NCBI GenBank assembly: GCA_029856445.1
Contig: JAHQWY010000046.1
Coordinates: 1-15,906 of the forward strand
Direction of reading: 5' to 3'
From: Promethearchaeia archaeon
GTDB taxonomy: Archaea > Asgardarchaeota > Lokiarchaeia > Sigyniarchaeales > SOKP01
DNA: 15,906 nucleotides
Shown: piece after piece, positions 1-9,800 of the stretch
Position numbering within the stretch: the first letter of the stretch is position 1
Layout of the letters: every line of letters starts with the position of its first letter
The notes under the pieces: model-generated
The model's database searches: none
Seen by the model: the letters and a program-made list of their open reading frames with translations, nothing else
What the model was told of the DNA's origin: nothing
Position numbers and translations under genes: made by a program

Positions 1-2018
1 AAATCCATAAGATCTCCGGCTGTCGTTCTAATTTTTATTTCTTCTTGGGCAGTATAAAATTCAAAAAGGTCCATCAAGACCTCTTCTGTACCTCCTCCGC
101 TAAAACCAACTTGACCTTCACTGATTTCGAAGAATGCTGCTAAGGTAGCCTGAAGATCAAATGTATTATGAAGCGACATAGCAACTTTATCAACTCCAGA
201 TAAAGTCTTAATTTCATCGACCATTTCTAGAGTTAAGGCGCTCTGTTCATCATATAATTCCTGATTTAATAATACTAAATCGGAACCATATTGAAATTTT
301 AAATTTAATGCAAGATTTTCAGATTCCATCTCTGTTACACTTGTGATGAAAAAAATAAATGAAAAGCTAATAGCAAACATAAGAACAGTACTTGTATTAC
401 GCCTTCTATATCTTTTTAAAGAGATTCCAATAATATTTTTATATTTTTTAATAAAGGGAGAAATAGTTCCTAGAAAGATTTTTTGAATTAAAGGGATTAT
501 TCCTATAGAAGCAAAAACTAGTCCTATTAGGATTGCAGCTAATAAACCAACGAATAATGACGAGGTTAGCATAAAATCACCCGTAACAAAGATATTAGGA
601 ATCAAAATAAAAACGATCATTCCAATTGTAGCTATTGCAATTCCTACCAGAAAACTCTTTATATTAACACTCCCTTCTTTTTTGATTTCCCACCCCTCTT
701 CCTCTTGTCTAAAAGGAGTTATTGATTTTATCAAATCTATCTTTGCAGTTTTTATAGCAGGTAATAAAGCAACCCCTAATGAAACCAAAGTTCCAATTCC
801 GAAAGTCATATAAATAGTTTGTGGTTTTATTACCCAATCTACTTCAGAAAAAGTAAATTGAAAATTATAAAGCTTAAAAAAGCTTTTTGCTATTGGAATG
901 ATTAAAGAAACACCCAAAATCATACCTATTACTGAACCTATAAAACCTAACATCAATCCTTCAAATAAAACCATTTTTAGTGTATACCATTTTTTACCAC
1001 CCACAACCCGTATAATCCCAAACTCCCGAACTCTTTCTTCTACAGAAGTGGAAAGAATACTATGGATTAAAATTGCGGTAATAAGCATTGAAAGGAGTAT
1101 GATAAACCAAAAAATTATTGTAACAGTCATTAGAAGAAATTCTCCTCCCTGAAGTTCTTCTAACTTAGGAAGAGTTATAGTATATTCATTAATATCCAGA
1201 ATATCTTGAATTCTAGCAGCTATTTTACGTAATCTACGAGTAGTTCGATCTATATTACTTGCATCATAAATCCTTTTTGGATTCTTGATAGTTCCCACAA
1301 TGAAATTAATTTGATTATGCTTATTTAAAAAAGATTGTGCTTCTTGTAAATTAACCAAGATTAAGGCATTTTCAAATTGCATAAATTTTAAATCTTGAAG
1401 ACAAATTTCAACAACGGTTAAATTTAATTGTTCTCCTTGATACTCAAGATAAAGATGATCTCCACGTGTGATGTTCAAAATCTCTGCTACATTCCATAAA
1501 ATGACACATTCACCCATGTTTGGTTCATCATCATAAATTTCACCTGTTTCTTCGCCATCAGAATCGGCAATTATTAAATTTCCTATATTGCCGCTAGTAG
1601 TTTCTTTTTCAAAATCGATCCCATATAACTGAAGATATCCACTTGTATTAATATGATCAGAAGAAGTTTTAACTAACATCATAATGCGGGGGAAAAAATC
1701 CTCCACGTCTTCAATATCATTAAGATCATTTTCAATTATTTTTTCATCGTAAAAAGGATTAAAGGTTAAATCTGTCTTAATAGTTTTCGTGATCATAATA
1801 TCAGTTTTACCTGTAGTTGAAGTTACATATAATAGATAGTTATAATTAACTGTATCATTTAGCATTCCTATAACAGTTAATAAAAATAATGAAATTGCAA
1901 TTCCAGATACTCCAAATATTGCTTTTGCTTTATCGCGCTTTAAATCAAGCCATGAATGCTTGAAAAATTGTAGATTTAGGCGCTTTTGCAATCTATATAA
2001 GAAGGTTCTTATGTCCAT
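1..2018 (-). CDS. FtsX/MacB-type ABC transporter permease, second copy (3' end missing)
   Basis: Reading back from ATG at 2018-2016 gives 672 uninterrupted codons to the window edge, so the gene is partial only because the window ends. It is an ABC permease of the duplicated FtsX/MacB type. A membrane helix lies near residues 33-52 and a first extracellular domain spans about 53-295. A first FtsX core follows, with helices near 296-322, 350-376, 401-424 and 456-474 and the cytosolic coupling motif SVEERVREFGIIR at 325-337. The second half starts with helices near 484-512 and 542-562, then a second extracellular domain that is cut at 672. It is a paralogue of the permease at 10823-13819: both have the coupling motif, a RY(R/Q)RRN(T/S)STV stretch and a YGSD motif in the same order. 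About 300 C-terminal residues should lie outside. The start is 36 bases after the protease stop, with no Shine-Dalgarno match. It probably uses the ATPase at 13869-15047, alone or paired with the other permease. The substrate or partner is not shown. Confidence 0.9.
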   Translation of the reverse strand, partial: MDIRTFLYRLQKRLNLQFFKHSWLDLKRDKAKAIFGVSGIAISLFLLTVIGMLNDTVNYNYLLYVTSTTGKTDIMITKTIKTDLTFNPFYDEKIIENDLNDIEDVEDFFPRIMMLVKTSSDHINTSGYLQLYGIDFEKETTSGNIGNLIIADSDGEETGEIYDDEPNMGECVILWNVAEILNITRGDHLYLEYQGEQLNLTVVEICLQDLKFMQFENALILVNLQEAQSFLNKHNQINFIVGTIKNPKRIYDASNIDRTTRRLRKIAARIQDILDINEYTITLPKLEELQGGEFLLMTVTIIFWFIILLSMLITAILIHSILSTSVEERVREFGIIRVVGGKKWYTLKMVLFEGLMLGFIGSVIGMILGVSLIIPIAKSFFKLYNFQFTFSEVDWVIKPQTIYMTFGIGTLVSLGVALLPAIKTAKIDLIKSITPFRQEEEGWEIKKEGSVNIKSFLVGIAIATIGMIVFILIPNIFVTGDFMLTSSLFVGLLAAILIGLVFASIGIIPLIQKIFLGTISPFIKKYKNIIGISLKRYRRRNTSTVLMFAISFSFIFFITSVTEMESENLALNLKFQYGSDLVLLNQELYDEQSALTLEMVDEIKTLSGVDKVAMSLHNTFDLQATLAAFFEISEGQVGFSGGGTEEVLMDLFEFYTAQEEIKIRTTAGDLMD

Positions 2019-2054
2019 GCAATTTTCACAGTTATTATATTTAGATTTATTAAT

Positions 2055-5000
2055 TTATTCAATATCCAAAATACTGAATTTTTTTCTTTTTTTTTCAAAT
2101 TTTCTTAGAACTCTACCTTTTTGAGCTAGAATATCTTGAATTTCATCTCTTTCTCTTCTAATCAATCTAACTCCTTCACATGTTTTTCTCTTACAATAAT
2201 AATTTTCACTTGGCTCTCCCTTTAGATACCATTTTCCACAATTTTCGCAGGAATATGCAGCGAAAATTTGGTCATGATCACAATTTGGACAAAAAATGTC
2301 AAATTTTTCAGTAAAAAACCAAGAATGACAAAATTTACAATACACTGTTAATGGTCTTCTTCTTTCTTCTTCTTTCTCAATAAGTTCTATTCTCTTAATA
2401 GTCTGATCTTTATCAATTTCGCTCAACCTAATCTTTTCTGCTCGAGTATCTATTATCTTTCTAATCAAATATTTTCCTTTCTTCTCAGCAAATAAATATA
2501 ACATTATCCCTAGAATTACAACACAAGTAATTAAAATAATATATGGTGCCCATGTATTCCACCATTTAAAATTATTTACTTTAACATGGATTACGCTTTC
2601 TGCGAAATTTCCTGATTTATCATAAGCCACAACTTTAATTTCATATGTTCCATCATTATACTTCTTCGTATTCCATGTGAACTCTAAAATATTTGTGGTA
2701 CTATTAAATTCCAATTTCGTTCTATCAACACTTTTTTCATTTAGAAACACATAAATTCTTGATTCGTCTAATTCAACATTGTCTGATATATTTGCCTTAA
2801 TCAAAATTACTGCCTTAATTGTTGCTTCATTTAGAGGGCTGAGTATTTCAATTTTTGGTGCTATAAAATCCGTAGTATTATCATAACCAATATAAATATC
2901 ACTTAATAACCAACCATATCCTAATCCCATAATAACATTATTTGAACTTAACGCAAATTTAATCATTACATCATTTTCAGAATATTGAGTAATATCAATC
3001 TTTTCACTTCCTGAAAGAGATTCACTTTCATAAGTATATTCTTTAAGAATTGACCATGTTTCCCCAAAATCTTTTGAAATTGATACAACACATCTATCTA
3101 ATTGATCTTCTGGTTGAAAAAATTCATTTTGTAAAGCAATTTCGTAATTATATTCAAGATATACATTGTATTCACTCTGTAAACTTAAAGGTTTAGTAAT
3201 CAAGTTTGCATCCCAATCTGTTCCATAACCCTGAAAAATACTCCCAAAACTCTGACCAATACCTCCATATATTAAATTTTTTCCTAACCGAACTATTGGG
3301 TGCCATGTATTATCCCCACCTAACCAAGCATTGAACTCTTTTGGTGTAGGATATCCAGAGATATAATAATCAGATAAATTATCATTTGAAAATTTATATC
3401 CAATAAATTTTTGGTCTTGATATATATTGAATTGTAAAGGATTAGGCGGAATAAATTGAAAAAGTGAATTATTTTCGTTATACCACATAGAAGTGAAGAT
3501 AAATTTACCATCTGAAACATGAAAACGAAAGGATTGGTTCAAAATATCTTCAAGAATTAATGTTCTTTTGAAAAGAATACCAAAATCTCCAGGTATGAAA
3601 GAACTTGCATTCCAATCCCCGTAAATATTATACATGGTATAATTATTTTTATCCATTTCTATAAATACAAATTTAGGATAATTATCATCTAAATCATAAT
3701 ATTCACACGTAAATGTAAACTGATGGAATTTTAATTCATGAGTTATTGGGATATTTCCATCTAAATTGAATATGATTATGGGTGAGTGAATGTTAGTATA
3801 GTTTTTTATAGAGAAATAATCTAGGATAAATCCTTTATAATTAATTGGGTCAAAATAATCGTCTAAATAAGTTTCAAATCTGAATTGGATAAAATTTCCT
3901 ATATATTCTGTAAGGTTAATTTCTTCTATAAACCAATCACTTTCCTCATTATTATAAGTTTTTATCGTCGTCCATCCAGTCCAATTTAAATTTATTTGCA
4001 AATAAATAAAATCTCCTGAGTTGATACTTACTCTTACCCCAAATTTAGCATATGGGAAGGTATTATTCTCATTAAGTTGTGTTAAATTATATAAAGGACT
4101 AATTAAAGATCCATTCGGATAAGGATCTTCATTTAATCTAACTGGTTGATAAGTGTAGTTGTGTGGAAAACTGTGATATGTTCCAAAATATACAGAATTC
4201 CATGAATTCTGATAAACTCTTGATCGATTATCCTTAGTATTGGTTTGTTGTAATAAATTCCATCCAGTTCCAGTATATGTCCAGTTTCCAATTCCTTCAT
4301 TGAAATCATGTTCAGAAGGAAACTGAATACTATCTGTAGGAAATTCTATAGTAATGTTGAGGGTGCCAATTTCTGGATATCTTGTAGTAAATTTCCCATC
4401 ACTAGCTATAAAGAAATATTGAAAAACACCAGAATTGGGAAATGTAATATAATCACTCATATATAAAGCTCCATTACTATAATTAGTATCTAGTGGATTA
4501 AACTGTGATAAAGTATAATTTTTAGAAATATCCATGATAGATACAAATACTTCCTGAGGAGGTACACTAGAAATATCATTATCATAATATTCAATATAAA
4601 ATCGATAACTATCAATGCTGTAATTTTTATTTGGATTACTACCTATAAACTCTTGAAAGCCCATTATTGTAGTGTTTCTAGATCCCCCAAAATAATTTAT
4701 TTCTGGAACTCTTAGTACTGGCTCGAATAGATTTTCAACAACAGAAACATTTAATGTGAATTCTGAAGCACCTTCAATTGCTTTAACCGTAAGGATGCAA
4801 CTAGTTTGATTTTCTTTAGGAATAAAGTAAAAGTAATCAAAATCAGTAAACCATTTCCTTGAAGATCCCAATAAAATTGGTTCTCCATATTGATCTGATG
4901 TATTCGCAAATAAATATATATCAAAATCAGCATCTGTATCTGCAATAGATAAATTGAACAAATATTGTTGATCCTCTAATAATTCTATTTGACGAGCAAA

Positions 5001-6884
5001 TACGTGAGTTCCTTTTGGATTCTCTTGAGAACTAATCAAATTTTCATTTACTGATGTATTAACGACAAAAGATTTTGTTAGAGCGTCAATAGCAGCTTGA
5101 ATGTTAATTCTCCCATATCCTTCATGAACATCTTTCAATCCATTAGTTAGGGGAGAAAACGAGAATGGGGGTGAATAATTACTCTCATCTTCTATTGTTG
5201 ATGGATCATCTTCCCTTTGCATATTAGTTTCTGAAGCAGTCATTAATAATATTGCTTTAATATATTTAACTATTGTAGTAATATTCAATTGGATCCACTC
5301 ATTCCAATTATTCCATTTGGCTTCAATCAATAGATTAATAGCTGCTGAAACTATTGCAGTCGCAATTGAAGTACCATAATTTGTTGTTATTTCTTCTGAT
5401 TCTCCCCCAGCTGAAATTATTGTACGATGTCCAGCTAATTTACTACCACCCGGGGCAACGATATCTGGTTTAGGGCTACTTCCAATAGTTTTTCCCATAC
5501 TACTATAAGAAGTAATCTGATCTTTATCATTAATTGCTCCTACAACTATTGCATTTTTATTTGTAGCTAATTTATTTAACGCATCTGAATTCTCAATCCC
5601 TGAATTTCCTGCAGCAATAACTACAATTACTCCGTTTTTAATAACTTCATCTATTACTTTATTAATTGCTCCAACATCTTCCCCAAATGTGCCTATACTC
5701 AAACAAACGCTAATTATATGAAATTTACTTCTGTTATTAATAACATGGGCTAAGGCAGAAATTAAGTCAGAAGAGTATCCAATTCCAGATTGATTGAGTA
5801 TTTTATAAGAAACTAATTTTGTGCCATTTGCTATTCCCGTGAAATATTTGTAATCTTCAGTGTAATATTCAGGATAATATCTAATTGAAGAATTTAGTGA
5901 GAAAATTGGTTTACTTTGCAGTTGTTTATGGTATTTAATATATAAATCGTAAATTCCGACTTGATCCTGAGGAAGCGTATAATTTATAATATAACCAAAA
6001 TCTGTGTTTATATTGTGAGAATATCTAACCAATGTATTATCATAATGTAATTCAATCCAAAAATCATCTATTCCACTAACTTCCCAACTCCATGAAGAAT
6101 TAATAAAGATTGCCGAAGAAGGTTTCGAAGCATTAAATGAGAATATTTTTAAACTGTAATTTTTTGAAGGGGAAAATTCTTCGAATAATTCAATATGCGA
6201 ATAATTTCCTTTAATATTCACTGTAATGGGACTAGATGAGTTGTATGAATAATTACCGGTTCCAGAAATAATTGACGAAATGTATGTTCCATGACCATTA
6301 TCATCAGAAATAGGATTATTATTAACAAAATTCTCCCAACCAACAATATCTCCATTTAAATCTGAAGGATTATAACCATTGGGGAAAAATTCATGCGCTG
6401 GATTAATACCCGTATCTACTACTACTACTGAACAGTTCGTTTCTCCTTTATATCCATTTAAAGCCCAACTTGAATTGATTGCACCTGCTTGAATAGAAGC
6501 GTAATTCATTTGAGTCTCCAAAATTTCATTATTTTCTATTTGAGCATCAGGAAATTCATTTAGGAATAGAGTTTTATTTTGTTCTGTAGATAAGGTTCCA
6601 GAAAAGCCAGAAAATGAAGAAAATAAATTATTCCATCGATCTTTAACTATTCCCCCGAAATATTCGAATCTTGAAACAACAGAAGTATTGTATGTAGATT
6701 CATTAAAATATATAATAACATTTTTTTGAAAGTTATTTGCAGATAAAACATCATTTTTATTAGAATCAAAGTCAAACTTATTAGATGAATCAAGAGATAT
6801 TTTAAAATAAGACAAACTACTAAAGAAAAATGTGACTAATAGGAATAATAAGACAAATGTAGCTTTATTTTTTTTCTCAATCAT
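2055..6884 (-). CDS. Giant membrane-anchored subtilisin-like (S8) protease with cytosolic double zinc ribbon
   Basis: This 1609-residue protein is predicted to be a cell-surface serine protease. A signal or anchor helix lies at 9-27 and an I9-like propeptide at about 54-125. The S8 catalytic domain spans about 150-600: Asp157 (VVVVDTG), His198 (NGHGT), oxyanion Asn427 (AAGNSG) and Ser506 (GTS). A beta-rich insert at about 211-345 separates His from Asn. After the catalytic domain come a PPC-like domain (622-715), two copies of a beta-sandwich plus MAM/jelly-roll-like unit (about 750-1030 and 1040-1335), and an Ig-like domain (1344-1437). A transmembrane helix (about 1445-1466) leads to a cytosolic tail with two CxxC-type zinc ribbons: C1516/C1519/C1532/C1535 and C1546/C1549/C1564/C1569. 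The ectodomain has more than 40 N-x-S/T sequons. All catalytic residues are present, so activity is likely, although the Pro that usually follows GTSxAT is Ala. The ATG at 6884 lies 11 bases after the upstream stop and directly precedes the signal helix. The substrate is unknown; the adjacent 1303-residue protein is one candidate (inference). Confidence 0.93.
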   Translation of the reverse strand: MIEKKNKATFVLLFLLVTFFFSSLSYFKISLDSSNKFDFDSNKNDVLSANNFQKNVIIYFNESTYNTSVVSRFEYFGGIVKDRWNNLFSSFSGFSGTLSTEQNKTLFLNEFPDAQIENNEILETQMNYASIQAGAINSSWALNGYKGETNCSVVVVDTGINPAHEFFPNGYNPSDLNGDIVGWENFVNNNPISDDNGHGTYISSIISGTGNYSYNSSSPITVNIKGNYSHIELFEEFSPSKNYSLKIFSFNASKPSSAIFINSSWSWEVSGIDDFWIELHYDNTLVRYSHNINTDFGYIINYTLPQDQVGIYDLYIKYHKQLQSKPIFSLNSSIRYYPEYYTEDYKYFTGIANGTKLVSYKILNQSGIGYSSDLISALAHVINNRSKFHIISVCLSIGTFGEDVGAINKVIDEVIKNGVIVVIAAGNSGIENSDALNKLATNKNAIVVGAINDKDQITSYSSMGKTIGSSPKPDIVAPGGSKLAGHRTIISAGGESEEITTNYGTSIATAIVSAAINLLIEAKWNNWNEWIQLNITTIVKYIKAILLMTASETNMQREDDPSTIEDESNYSPPFSFSPLTNGLKDVHEGYGRINIQAAIDALTKSFVVNTSVNENLISSQENPKGTHVFARQIELLEDQQYLFNLSIADTDADFDIYLFANTSDQYGEPILLGSSRKWFTDFDYFYFIPKENQTSCILTVKAIEGASEFTLNVSVVENLFEPVLRVPEINYFGGSRNTTIMGFQEFIGSNPNKNYSIDSYRFYIEYYDNDISSVPPQEVFVSIMDISKNYTLSQFNPLDTNYSNGALYMSDYITFPNSGVFQYFFIASDGKFTTRYPEIGTLNITIEFPTDSIQFPSEHDFNEGIGNWTYTGTGWNLLQQTNTKDNRSRVYQNSWNSVYFGTYHSFPHNYTYQPVRLNEDPYPNGSLISPLYNLTQLNENNTFPYAKFGVRVSINSGDFIYLQINLNWTGWTTIKTYNNEESDWFIEEINLTEYIGNFIQFRFETYLDDYFDPINYKGFILDYFSIKNYTNIHSPIIIFNLDGNIPITHELKFHQFTFTCEYYDLDDNYPKFVFIEMDKNNYTMYNIYGDWNASSFIPGDFGILFKRTLILEDILNQSFRFHVSDGKFIFTSMWYNENNSLFQFIPPNPLQFNIYQDQKFIGYKFSNDNLSDYYISGYPTPKEFNAWLGGDNTWHPIVRLGKNLIYGGIGQSFGSIFQGYGTDWDANLITKPLSLQSEYNVYLEYNYEIALQNEFFQPEDQLDRCVVSISKDFGETWSILKEYTYESESLSGSEKIDITQYSENDVMIKFALSSNNVIMGLGYGWLLSDIYIGYDNTTDFIAPKIEILSPLNEATIKAVILIKANISDNVELDESRIYVFLNEKSVDRTKLEFNSTTNILEFTWNTKKYNDGTYEIKVVAYDKSGNFAESVIHVKVNNFKWWNTWAPYIILITCVVILGIMLYLFAEKKGKYLIRKIIDTRAEKIRLSEIDKDQTIKRIELIEKEEERRRPLTVYCKFCHSWFFTEKFDIFCPNCDHDQIFAAYSCENCGKWYLKGEPSENYYCKRKTCEGVRLIRRERDEIQDILAQKGRVLRKFEKKRKKFSILDIE

Positions 6885-6895
6885 CAGTATCTACT

Positions 6896-9800
6896 CTATT
6901 CTTCACTTTTTTCTTTAGCAAGTTTTGATAAGGTTCTTAATCGAGCTCTTAATGTGCTTTCTACATTTAAAATTGACTCCCTTGAACTCATTTCAAAGAG
7001 AGACTTTTCAATTCTTTTTAGTTTGTTTTTTTTCTTATTATATTTTGAAATTTGTAAAAAATACGTCAATAAGATACAAATTCCCGCAATTCCTGGAATT
7101 AAAACATATAGTAATTGATCAAATTGGGATTTGATAATTTTGATTAAAACTACATTTGAAGTTTCTACCAATTTATGTAAATAATAGAAGTTAATATATG
7201 CAGGATTCAAATTTATATATCCCTGTTTTTTTGCTTTGATCGTATAATTTATAGTTATAACTTCTCCTGGCCCTAAATTAGTAATAGAATTTACTAATTT
7301 TCCCTTTATTAATGAGAATTCAGATTGGGAAAAACTAATTACATCATTAATTACAATGTCCCCTACTGAAATAGTACCTGTATTTTTTACTTCAATAAAT
7401 ACTGTAATCTCATTTCCTATTTTTATTTGTTCCTTACTTACGTATTTAGATAATGTAAAATTAATTACGCCTAATATACTTGAGGCAGATCGTACGATTT
7501 GGATTGTTTTATCTTCAGAGCTTTCAAGGTAATTTATTGGTGGATAATAATAACTTTTCCAACCAACTTTATTTAATGTTATATTAAATGTAATTATTTC
7601 AAAGGAGCTAATATTTTCAAAATATAACTCATTTGAATCTACCCTTTCAAGATCTCCGATTTGATCTATGATAGATATCTTTAAATCAGGAATGTTAATT
7701 CCTAATGGATTATTAGAAATGAGAAAATATGTTAAATTGAACATTGACGGATCAGTGTCTATATCGCTCATGAATGAAAGGATTCTTATTAATCTAACAA
7801 AGGGAAATTTATCTTCATAATCTAAAGGTGCTGATAAATAGACCTCGTTTGTTAGTGAAACAATTTTGGAGGAATTCCCTCCTTGTACATTTTTAGGATT
7901 ATTGTATACAATTGAAATGTCACTTATCAATCTAGTATTAGGTACGTAAAAGGAGAAATTTAATGTTTTTTCTTCATTTGGAGCAAGTTTTGAAAAAGTA
8001 TAAGTTAAATTACTATTTTCAAGAGAAAATTCGTTGGAATTCTTAATTATTCCAGGAATATCCAAAGAGATACTAATATTCTCCGCAATATCTGAACCGA
8101 TATTTTTGAGATGTAATATATATGTATTAACATCTCCTTCTCTGACACTGTAATTATTAACTTGAGATGTAGCGATGATTGAGGCCATATTAAATGTGCT
8201 TAAAGCTATTGAATTTGAACGTCTTTCAAATTGTACGTTACCTGTAGCAGATCCAAAAATAACTCGGGAACCCGTATCTTCATTTATATTTATATCTCTT
8301 GTAGAAAATTCCATATCAAGATCATTAATAGATATTGTGAAATTTTCTGAATTAATTCCTCTAATTTTGAAGAGCATAGTATGATTTTCTATTTCTAAAG
8401 GATAAAATAACCAATCTAAACTATTATTATTATTAGTAAATGAGAATGTCCAACTATTATTATCAATGGAATCTAAATATACATTCATATCCTGAAATAT
8501 CTCATCATCAAAATTATAAATTTCAAAAGTTAAATCGTCTAAATTATCTGAAGTACTAAAATTTATTATAATTGAGACTTTTTCAAGAGAATTTTTATTA
8601 AAATCAACATAAGTATCATTTCTAAAAATAAAATTAGCTTCAATTCTTTGTTGTAAAAAAATACCTTCTGATTCAATAATCCAACTTTCATTATCATTAC
8701 TTAATGCCATTTCTGGGAGAGTTCCATCAATCGAAGATCCATAGATTAATTCAGGTGTCTGAGGATCAGTATCAGTAGTAAAATTATTACTATAAAAAGG
8801 AGAAAAAGAATCAATATTAATAATTGAAATATCTTGAATTTCGTAAGAAATGATTTCTCTTGGCTCCAATCTCCAATTCTCATCATTCCAGACGCTATTC
8901 TCATTAGTAAATAGATCTTTAATTTCATCAGTAGTCCAACCCAAAAGTGCTAATGTGTTTATCAATTGAGGATATCCTATTTCAATTACGTCAATCACGT
9001 AATCCATCGCATCATTAAATGGCCATAAATTAGAAAAATTCAGGAAATCTGGAAAAAAGGCATCATAAATTCCAGTGCCTAATGAATCAAAATAAAAAAT
9101 AAGAGGATCTTCATCAAAATTAAAAAAATCCTCTAATGAATCATATTGATTTGGATATTCAATTCTTACTACATCCCAGATAGTATTTTTGATTTGATCT
9201 GCTAAAGTTTGACTCCCAAAAGTTAACAATAGAAGGAAATCATTGAGATCTAAAGGAATTGGAGTGGATATGCCCCACGCAGCATTTATCCCAACATTTT
9301 CTGCAGAAATATTATAAGAGAAATCTCGAAATGCTCCAAAAGAAGCATTCTTCCCAATAAGTTCTTTTTTAAGAAGTAAATTAGGTTCTGAATTAGATAT
9401 ATTATAAGTAACAATAAAATTTTCAATAGGATTTACTATTCCCGTAGGTATAAAAGAAAAACCTTTGAACCCTAATTGCTGGAAAAGGTTCACTATATCT
9501 GAGGGTTCATTTAGATTTACGGGTTTAACAAAAGATCGTTTAAATCCTTCTTCATTTACCCAAAATAATTCAAAAGAATATTCTTCAAGGGCTTGGACGT
9601 CAAATTCGATACCAGTAAGATAAAAAATTAACCCTATTTGTTCTAAAAGATAATCATAAAATTCAAAATTCACCTGTGTAGTATCTATAATTTCAGTACA
9701 TAGAATATTAATTTCAATGTCTGTTAATAAAGCGCCTATAAGAGCAATATAGATTTTTTCACTAGGTGCTAAAGGTTCACCTTCATAACCCATAGATTTC

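Noticed and set aside
898..1152. Plus-strand open frame of 84 codons
   Set aside because: It lies fully antisense to the well-supported permease at 1-2018, with no family motif and no credible start signal.
1..2018. A frameshift or pseudogene in the left-edge permease
   Set aside because: Full translation from 2018 to base 1 has no internal stop and keeps the family motifs; only the window edge cuts it.
2019..2054. Possible fusion or stop readthrough between the protease and the second permease, since the two are in the same frame with 12 sense codons between
   Set aside because: A normal TAA ends the protease after a complete charged tail, and the permease has its own ATG and usual N-terminus. 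Same-frame spacing occurs by chance one time in three.
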